A stretch of DNA of 46,857 nucleotides from an uncultured Bacilli bacterium (GTDB taxonomy: Bacteria > Bacillota_I > Bacilli_A > RF39 > UBA660): positions 1 through 46,857 of the forward strand of contig CAKPCM010000003.1 in NCBI GenBank assembly GCA_934141615.1, in the 5' to 3' direction. Made by a program: the position numbers and the translations under genes. The notes beneath the pieces were generated by a model. The model searched no databases, was not told the DNA's origin, and worked only from the letters and a program-made list of their open reading frames with translations. This document shows positions 41,625 through 46,857 of the stretch, one piece after another. Numbering within the stretch: position 1 is the stretch's first letter; every line of letters begins with the position of its first letter.

Positions 41625-42356
41625 GTGACTAGATATTTAATAGATTTTTCTTATTCTGGTGCAAACTTTAGTGGGTATCAAAAGCAGCCAGGAAAAAGAA
41701 CGGTTCAAGGTGAAATAGAAAGGGTTTTATCAAACATAAATGACTCTTATGTTAAGATATCATCTTCTGGTAGAACGGATGCTTTAGTTAATGCAATTCA
41801 TCAAAAGGCTCATTTTGATTTGGATAAAAAAATAGGAGCATACAAGTTAAATGGTGCTCTAAACAGTTACTTGCCAGATGATATTTACGTAAATAGCGTA
41901 ACGGAAGTAGATAACTTATTTCACGCAAGATATATGGTAAAGTCAAAAACATATGAGTATTTGATAAATACAAAGACCTATAACCCCTTACTTCGCACCC
42001 ACGTGTATCAATACTGTAAGCCTTTAAATATAAGGGAAATGAAGAAAGCAGTAAAATATTTTATAGGTAAGCACGATTTTACTACATTTGCATCTGCCGA
42101 AGATAAAAAGGAAGACAAGGTAAGGGAAATTTATGATGCAAGTGTAGATGAAAAAGAAGGTATAATCAAAATCACCTTTAAAGGAAGTGGTTTTCTAAAA
42201 TACCAGGTTAGAAACATGGTTGGAACGTTAATTAAAATAGGTGAGGAAAAAGTATCACCTGACATAATTTTAAGTTTGTTAGAAAAAAAAGATAGAAAGT
42301 GTGCCTTTTTATGTGCACCCGCTCAAGGTCTTACATTAACAGATGTTAAATACTAA
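41625..42356 (+). CDS. truA: tRNA pseudouridine(38-40) synthase TruA
   Basis: 243 residues, typical. It modifies the anticodon stem-loop. The catalytic Asp52 is in SSGRTDALVNA; most TruA proteins have GRTDAGVHA, so Gly and His after the Asp are Leu and Asn. HARYMVKSKTYEYLI and GSGFLKYQVRNMVGTLI are present. It starts with GTG 41625, one base after the ecfT stop. The ecfA1-ecfA2-ecfT-truA order is conserved in Bacillota; rplM-rpsI, which usually follow, are absent. Confidence 0.94.
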   Translation: MTRYLIDFSYSGANFSGYQKQPGKRTVQGEIERVLSNINDSYVKISSSGRTDALVNAIHQKAHFDLDKKIGAYKLNGALNSYLPDDIYVNSVTEVDNLFHARYMVKSKTYEYLINTKTYNPLLRTHVYQYCKPLNIREMKKAVKYFIGKHDFTTFASAEDKKEDKVREIYDASVDEKEGIIKITFKGSGFLKYQVRNMVGTLIKIGEEKVSPDIILSLLEKKDRKCAFLCAPAQGLTLTDVKY

Positions 42357-42360
42357 ATAA

Positions 42361-42398
42361 AAAAAGATAGTTTTCAAATTAATGAAAACTATTTTTTA
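42361..42398. terminator. Bidirectional terminator between truA and the DUF378 gene
   Basis: AAAAAGATAGTTTTCA (42361-42376) pairs with TGAAAACTATTTTTT (42383-42397) with one G-U pair, flanked by A- and T-rich ends. Both genes converge on it. Confidence 0.85.
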
Positions 42399-42602
42399 TT
42401 TAACGTCATTTATTAGATCAACTAATGTTTTAATACCAATTAACCCACAAATACCAACTAATATATATACTATTTTAGAGCCTAATGCACCAGTGCCACC
42501 GAATATGGTTGCAACTAAGTCAAAATTGAAAAGTCCAATTAATCCCCAGTTTAAGGCACCAATTATCATTACTGTTAAGGCTATAATTTGTAATGTTTTC
42601 AT
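42396..42602 (-). CDS. DUF378 family small membrane protein
   Basis: 68 residues with two membrane spans. The first span ends in GALNWGLIGLFNFDLVA and is followed by a short glycine loop (GGTGALGS) and YILVGICGLIG, the pattern of DUF378 (PF04070; YuzA-like). Function unknown. AAAGGAGGA lies upstream on the minus strand. It is a single gene, divergent from the lipoprotein gene. Confidence 0.88.
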   Translation of the reverse strand: MKTLQIIALTVMIIGALNWGLIGLFNFDLVATIFGGTGALGSKIVYILVGICGLIGIKTLVDLINDVK

Positions 42603-42709
42603 AATTTTCCTCCTTTTATACTTATATGATAATCAAAAAAACTATTTTTATACGCGAATATTAAAAAAAATTAACCATATAATTAAATGAAAACAAAAGA
42701 GGTGAATTA

Positions 42710-43729
42710 ATGAAAAAATTTTTATTGCCCATACTGGCAATCATTTGTGTAGTTTGTTTAACAGGCTGCGGGAAGGAAACTAGTAAATCGGTGGTGGATA
42801 AGTTATCAAAAAAAATGGATAAAACTTCCGGGTATAAACTTGAAGCAGAAATGGAATTAATAAATAATGAAGACTCTTATAAATATGATGTTTCAGTATC
42901 TTATAAAAAGAAAGATAATTATAGAGTTTCTCTTAGAAACAAAACCAATAATCACGAACAAATAATATTAAAAAATGAGGACGGAGTTTATGTACTTACA
43001 CCATCTTTAAATAAGAGTTTCAAATTCCAAAGCAAATGGCCTTATAACAATTCACAAAGTTATTTATTACAATCAGTTATAAATGATATGAAAAATGACT
43101 CTAAACTTAGTATGAAAAAACAAGGCGGCAATTATGTATTTAAAAGCAAAGTAAATTATAAAAATAATGCATCTTTAACACATCAAATAGTAACGCTTGA
43201 TAAAAACCTAAACATAAAAAAGGTAGTTGTTTATGATGACACCGGAAGCGCCCAGATAAAAGTTTCGTTTAAATCCTGTGATATGAAAGCCAAATTTAAC
43301 AATAAATACTTCGTATTAGAGGAGAATATGAAGACTTTTGATGCTGATACAGAAAGTGATGACGAAAAGACGGAAACAGAGTCTAAAATGCTTGATGAGG
43401 CCGTATATCCAATGTATTTGCCAGACGGAACTTATCTTGAAAGCGAAAAAACAATTGATTTAGACGAGGGCTCAAGAATAATCATGACATTTAGTGGGGA
43501 TACTCCTTTTATGCTAGTTGAAGAGACCGTTTCAAAAAGCGATGATATGGAAGTTATTCCAACAAATGGAGATTTAGATATTTTAGGAGGCCAAATAGCC
43601 ATCATAGGGGATTCAAGCGTAAGCTTTATAAACGATGGATTACAATACTATTTAGTTTCAAGTGATATGTCAAAAGAAGATCTTATAACAGTCGCTAAAT
43701 CAGTAGCAACACTTCCTGTTGGAAAATAA
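42710..43729 (+). CDS. Lipoprotein with LolA-like fold (YdcC/GerS-like)
   Basis: 339 residues. Lipoprotein signal peptide with lipobox LTGC (Cys20). The mature part (about 30-215) has the pattern of LolA-like/outer-membrane-lipoprotein-sorting-like domains: a long helix (VVDKLSKKMDKTSGYKLEAEMEL), alternating strands and SYLLQSVINDM. In Bacillota such proteins include YdcC and the germination lipoprotein GerS, but relation to sporulation is only suggested by spo0A in the same window. The C-terminal part (about 230-339) is a second alpha/beta region with MYLPDGTYLESEK. GAGGTG ribosome binding site. No clear terminator follows. Confidence 0.75.
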   Translation: MKKFLLPILAIICVVCLTGCGKETSKSVVDKLSKKMDKTSGYKLEAEMELINNEDSYKYDVSVSYKKKDNYRVSLRNKTNNHEQIILKNEDGVYVLTPSLNKSFKFQSKWPYNNSQSYLLQSVINDMKNDSKLSMKKQGGNYVFKSKVNYKNNASLTHQIVTLDKNLNIKKVVVYDDTGSAQIKVSFKSCDMKAKFNNKYFVLEENMKTFDADTESDDEKTETESKMLDEAVYPMYLPDGTYLESEKTIDLDEGSRIIMTFSGDTPFMLVEETVSKSDDMEVIPTNGDLDILGGQIAIIGDSSVSFINDGLQYYLVSSDMSKEDLITVAKSVATLPVGK

Positions 43730-43806
43730 AAAGCTAAAAAACAAGCAAATAGTTAAAACAGATTAAATTACGAATTAAAAAATAGGTTTAATTTAAAGAT
43801 AAGATG

Positions 43807-43815
43807 TGGTAAAAT
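43807..43815 (+). promoter_or_regulatory. Extended -10 promoter of the small membrane protein gene
   Basis: TGGTAAAAT; extended -10 with 5/6 hexamer, and TTTAAT 17 bp upstream (43787-43792). Confidence 0.5.
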
Positions 43816-43831
43816 TAAAAAGGTGATAGAT

Positions 43832-44299
43832 ATGAAAAACGAAGTTAAAAACGGAATAATCTTATCGGTCGTAGTAATAGTAGTAATACTAGTTGTATAT
43901 CTTACAACTGCCGTGTTTATGACTGGTGAAATAGGAAGCAAGAAAAATAGTGAAAAAAAGACTACTACCACAAATGCTGCATCTAATTATGAAAACAAAA
44001 TACTTGCAAGTAAGGTTTTTGATCAAACACCTGAAACTTATAAAGTATTAATTTTCTCGGAACAAGACGTAAGTGATGATTTAAAATCAGCGATAACAAG
44101 TTATAGCGGTGATACTAAATTATATTTAGTAAATAAGGATGAGGCTATAAACAAGTATGTATCATCTGATACTGATAACGTAAAACCTGATAATAGTAGC
44201 AGTTTGAAAGTAAAAAAAGAAGCTTTATTAACTATTTCTAATGAATCGGTTACATCTTACGTTACAAACGAAAGCGAAATAATTGATGAACTTAAGTAA
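43832..44299 (+). CDS. Single-span membrane protein with thioredoxin-fold-like extracellular domain
   Basis: 155 residues: a membrane span at about 8-32, a Lys/Thr-rich spacer (KKTTTTNAAS), then an extracellular domain. Its order of predicted elements (YKVLIFSEQ, helix, TKLYLVNKDEAI, KEALLTISNESVTSYV, IIDELK) resembles a thioredoxin fold, but there is no CxxC, so it would not be a redox enzyme. This fold call is tentative. ATG 43832 follows AAAAGGTGAT; the in-frame GTG at 43823 is in that site. Confidence 0.7.
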   Translation: MKNEVKNGIILSVVVIVVILVVYLTTAVFMTGEIGSKKNSEKKTTTTNAASNYENKILASKVFDQTPETYKVLIFSEQDVSDDLKSAITSYSGDTKLYLVNKDEAINKYVSSDTDNVKPDNSSSLKVKKEALLTISNESVTSYVTNESEIIDELK

Positions 44300-44327
44300 C
44301 TTTAGTAATTTTTAGTTACTTTTTTTC
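44294..44327 (+). terminator. Terminator overlapping the stop codon of the small membrane protein gene
   Basis: AAGTAACT (44294-44301) pairs with AGTTACTT (44314-44321), 12-base loop, then T7; the TAA stop is in the 5' arm. Confidence 0.75.
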
Positions 44328-44336
44328 ATACATTTG

Positions 44337-44345
44337 TGCTATACT
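44337..44345 (+). promoter_or_regulatory. Extended -10 promoter of the processing protease gene
   Basis: TGCTATACT, extended -10 with 5/6 hexamer, just after a terminator T-tract. Confidence 0.55.
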
Positions 44346-44365
44346 TTTATTATGCGGAGGTTAAA

Positions 44366-45715
44366 ATGGAACATATGAAAAATAAAAAAAATGAGCCAGA
44401 AAACAAAAAAGCAGTAAAAGAAAAGTTAAAAAAAGAGCAAATTAAAGAAGAAAATGAATCTTTTGAAAATAAAGAAGAACAAAAAAGCAATAAAATAAAT
44501 ATATTTTTAAATAAAAAGACCGATTTTAAGGTTTATGAATTAATATTATTTGGCACTTTAATAATGATAGTTTCGGTATTTTTGACGGTTGTTGTTATGA
44601 ATGATGCTTCGCATAATAAGAACGCACTTAGTAATTCTTCATTAAAATCCGATGAGAAATTAGCAGAATTTGAAGAAGTTTATGATTTAATTAATACGTC
44701 TTATTATAAGAAGGTAAGCAAAAAGAAACTAATCGAAGGTGCTATAAATGGAATGTTAGACTCACTAGATGATCCACACACAAGTTATTTTACAAAAACG
44801 GAAAAAGAAAATTTCGATGAACTTATGAATGGTTCTTATGACGGTATAGGTGCTGAAATATCATTAGATAAAGATGGTAATGTAATAGTATTTTCAGTAT
44901 TTAAAAACTCACCAGCTCAAGAAGCAGGATTAAAGTTTAATGATAGAATAATAGAAGTTAATGGTAAAAGTACAAAAGGAATGTCAACAACTGAGGTGGT
45001 TGCTCTAATTAAGGATGCTAAAAGAAAAGACGCCAACATAAAAATAGAAAGAGACGGAACCACTTTAGAATTTGATGTTGAAAAAAGAGAAGTTGTAATA
45101 GAATCAGTTGAATCAAAGACATATGATGTAAATGGTAAAAAGATAGGCTACGTTGTTATAAACACATTTGCAAATAACACATATAGTCAGTTTAGGAGTA
45201 ACGTCGAACAGTTAGAAAAGGAAAATATTTCAGGATTAGTAATAGATGTTAGAAATAATTCTGGTGGTTATTTACATTCGGTAACTAATATGCTTGATAT
45301 GTTCTTACCTAAGGGAACGATAAGTTATCAAATTGCAGATAGAAAAACAACTTATAAGTATGCCGCAACAACAAGTGAATCAAGAAATTACCCTATTGCG
45401 GTTTTGGTAAACAAGGCAAGTGCATCAGCTTCTGAAATCTTAGCTATTGGATTAAAAGAATCTTATGGTGCAGATGTTGTTGGAACATATACATATGGTA
45501 AAGGCACCGTTCAAACGACCAAGGATTTAAAAACAAGTAAAGGTATGATAAAATATACGATTCAAAAATGGTTATCACCTAACGGAAACTGGATTAATAA
45601 AAAAGGTGTTGAACCAACTGTTAGCGTGGAATTATCATCTGATTATGAAAATAATCCAACAGAAGCAAACGATAATCAGCTTCAAAAAGCATTAAATGTA
45701 GTTGCAAATAAATAA
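44366..45715 (+). CDS. C-terminal processing protease (S41 family, CtpA/CtpB-like)
   Basis: 449 residues. A Lys/Glu-rich cytoplasmic start (1-50) precedes a membrane span (about 57-79). A short helical region with DSLDDPHTSYF, a PDZ domain (about 155-235; GIGAEISL, SPAQEAGLKFNDRIIEVNGK) and the S41 protease domain follow. Catalytic Ser354 is in SASASE and Lys379 in YGKGTVQT, 25 residues apart as in CtpB. VRNNSGGYLHSV lies before it. CtpB cuts SpoIVFA in Bacillus sporulation and other members process envelope proteins. ATG 44366 follows CGGAGG; an upstream in-frame start lacks a site. Confidence 0.92.
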   Translation: MEHMKNKKNEPENKKAVKEKLKKEQIKEENESFENKEEQKSNKINIFLNKKTDFKVYELILFGTLIMIVSVFLTVVVMNDASHNKNALSNSSLKSDEKLAEFEEVYDLINTSYYKKVSKKKLIEGAINGMLDSLDDPHTSYFTKTEKENFDELMNGSYDGIGAEISLDKDGNVIVFSVFKNSPAQEAGLKFNDRIIEVNGKSTKGMSTTEVVALIKDAKRKDANIKIERDGTTLEFDVEKREVVIESVESKTYDVNGKKIGYVVINTFANNTYSQFRSNVEQLEKENISGLVIDVRNNSGGYLHSVTNMLDMFLPKGTISYQIADRKTTYKYAATTSESRNYPIAVLVNKASASASEILAIGLKESYGADVVGTYTYGKGTVQTTKDLKTSKGMIKYTIQKWLSPNGNWINKKGVEPTVSVELSSDYENNPTEANDNQLQKALNVVANK

Positions 45716-45738
45716 AACTGGTGTAAAATTAGAATAAG

Positions 45739-45811
45739 AAAAAGTCAGATAAATGCAAGTTTTTGATATATTATACAAAGATATGCATAAATATCTGTCT
45801 TTTTACTTGCA
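45739..45811 (+). other. Possible structured RNA or terminator with pseudoknot geometry
   Basis: AAAAAGTCAGATA (45739-45751) can pair with TATCTGTCTTTTT (45792-45804), one mismatch, and TGCAAGT (45754-45760) with ACTTGCA (45805-45811). The two helices cross, as in an H-type pseudoknot. The first could end the protease transcript, but the loop is 40 bases. A GC-richer patch (45837-45870) follows before the ntdP promoter region, where TATAAT at 45914-45919 is a candidate -10. Confidence 0.35.
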
Positions 45812-45943
45812 AAAAATTTTGATTTTCATAATTTATGTGCGCCGGTAAAAAAGCACCATGCCCGCTGGAATTATATTTTATTTTTGTTTTTCTTGTGTTT
45901 TTTATTAAAAAAGTATAATATTGAGTTAACGAGGAGAAAAAAT

Positions 45944-46483
45944 ATGAGAAAAATGAAAGTAGGAGATAATTATACTATTCATTGTTATAAACATGATGGC
46001 CATATATATAATAGTTATGAGTATTCTGTTTTGTTAGACATAAAAAAAGATTACCTTGTTTTTGGAAACAACAAGGTAAAGGTAATGGAAGAAGATGGCA
46101 GAACTTGGTATACGAAAGAACCAGCCATAATATTTTATTTTAAGGACAAATGGTATAATGTAATAGTACAATTTAAGAAAAATGACATATATTATTATTG
46201 TAATATAGCAAGCCCAACCATAATTGAGGGCAAGGTAATTAAGTATATTGATTACGATTTGGATTTAAGAGGCTTCCCAGATGGAACTTATAAGATCTTA
46301 GATGAGTCTGAATATGAGTATCACAGGAAGAAGATGAATTATCCAGAAGAGATAAATTTGATTGTCAAGCAAGAGTTAAAAAACTTAATTAAGGTATACA
46401 GTTCCAACACTGGTCCCTTTGACAAGAAAATTGCAATAAGATATTTTGAAAAATTTATGCAACTAACTGGTAATAAAAAATAA
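45944..46483 (+). CDS. ntdP: NtdP-type nucleoside tri-/diphosphate phosphatase (DUF402)
   Basis: 179 residues, matching the YgaC/NtdP length in Bacillota. The family pattern is nearly complete: MKVGDNYTIHCYKHDG, EDGRTWYTKEPAIIFYF, YYYCNIASP, KYIDYDLDLRGFPDGTY, and LDESEYEYHRKKMNYP with the acidic metal-binding residues. NtdP hydrolyses nucleoside tri- and diphosphates; the DUF402 family also includes RNA-linked members. ATG 45944 follows GAGGAG; the longer open frame to 45884 lacks a ribosome binding site. It is the last gene before the rRNA operon. Confidence 0.9.
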   Translation: MRKMKVGDNYTIHCYKHDGHIYNSYEYSVLLDIKKDYLVFGNNKVKVMEEDGRTWYTKEPAIIFYFKDKWYNVIVQFKKNDIYYYCNIASPTIIEGKVIKYIDYDLDLRGFPDGTYKILDESEYEYHRKKMNYPEEINLIVKQELKNLIKVYSSNTGPFDKKIAIRYFEKFMQLTGNKK

Positions 46484-46604
46484 ATTTTTACATATATTAA
46501 ATAGAAATGGTTATTTAAAATACCTATTTTTACTAGAAAAAATAAGCAAAAAAGCACTTTTTTTTAAAAAAATCAAAAAAAATGAAAAAAATTGAAAAAA
46601 GTTG

Positions 46605-46633
46605 TTGACATGACCATTTGGATGTGGTATATT
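46605..46633 (+). promoter_or_regulatory. rRNA operon promoter
   Basis: Perfect -35 TTGACA (46605-46610), 17-bp spacer, TATATT (46628-46633) with an extended TGG before it. About 50 bases of A- and T-tracts upstream (46555-46600) look like an UP element. The spacer from ntdP to 16S (46484-46774, 291 bases) contains nothing else I can name besides the leader. Confidence 0.85.
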
Positions 46634-46700
46634 TTTATTGCGCTTGACAAAAAGAAGTCAAAAAAAAGCGTAAAAAGCCTTTGTAAAACAAGGGTGAAAA

Positions 46701-46715
46701 TGATCTTTGAAAACT
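46701..46715 (+). promoter_or_regulatory. boxA-like antitermination region in the rRNA leader
   Basis: TGATCTTTGAAAACT resembles the boxA/leader element that precedes Firmicutes rRNA genes; it lies about 60 bases before 16S. TTGAC-N8-GTCAA (46644-46661) further upstream forms a hairpin. Confidence 0.5.
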
Positions 46716-46774
46716 GAGCAAAACGTCAAGATTATTTGAGTAGCTAGGAAAAACAAACAAAACAAAATGAATAT

Positions 46775-46857
<83 letters not shown>

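Noticed and set aside
42382..42690. Plus-strand open frame opposite the DUF378 gene
   Set aside because: The minus-strand frame has the DUF378 pattern and an AAAGGAGGA ribosome binding site; the plus frame has neither and starts in a terminator.
46644..46676. Second rRNA promoter starting with TTGACA at 46644
   Set aside because: No acceptable -10 lies 16-18 bp downstream; the TTGAC is better explained as one arm of a hairpin with GTCAA at 46657-46661.

Overview
The window is AT-rich, gene-dense bacterial DNA from a Gram-positive-type organism of the Bacillota. The small-ribosomal and core genes have Firmicutes-like order (S10-spc-alpha operon, then ecfA1-ecfA2-ecfT-truA). Genes have strong AGGAGG-type ribosome binding sites, and rpsN is the zinc-binding short form. 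Full-length genes read tryptophan as TGG and some end in TGA, so the standard bacterial code applies rather than the Mycoplasma code. The start of the 16S rRNA, the absence of rpmD and map from the ribosomal cluster, and a spo0A gene together suggest a gut-type member of class Bacilli near the Erysipelotrichia/RF39 lineages. That placement is an inference.

Layout. 1-1000: tail of a Rpn/PD-(D/E)XK transposase-like gene and clpP on the minus strand. 1.1-9.4 kb: a nucleoside kinase, glycolysis (gapA, pgk, tpiA), an Ig-domain surface protein, and a flippase-like protein plus glycolipid glycosyltransferase sitting between pgk and tpiA. 9.4-11.6 kb: a small unknown gene, spo0A with a cluster of Spo0A-box-like sites, and a BI-1 family protein. 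11.6-24.3 kb: the accessory region. It holds an AAA/DUF4143 ATPase with a perfect 22-bp operator-like palindrome, a class B-type sortase, a RhuM gene flanked by near-identical hairpin repeats, an XRE/zinc-ribbon regulator, and two large leucine-rich-repeat proteins ending in dockerins. Between the two dockerin proteins lies a small secreted protein with a cohesin-like domain and a sortase-type tail. 24.4-37.9 kb: one ribosomal protein/secY/adk/infA/rpoA operon behind a strong promoter and a structured leader. 38-46.5 kb: a short-chain dehydrogenase, a pilin-like protein, an ECF transporter energizing module, truA, a DUF378 protein, a LolA-like lipoprotein, a thioredoxin-fold-like membrane protein, a C-terminal processing protease and an NtdP-type phosphatase. 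46.6 kb to the end: rRNA promoter, leader and the first bases of 16S rRNA.

How it fits together. The most notable content is a probable minimal surface-display system. A sortase could attach a single-cohesin protein (sorting signal NPKTAD, membrane span, lysine tail) to the wall. The cohesin could then hold leucine-rich-repeat proteins through their nearly identical C-terminal dockerins. This resembles cellulosome architecture but displays recognition repeats instead of enzymes. The cohesin gene is 19 bases downstream of the first dockerin gene, and the second dockerin gene carries a copied promoter. All functional statements here rest on reading motifs by eye; no database search was run.
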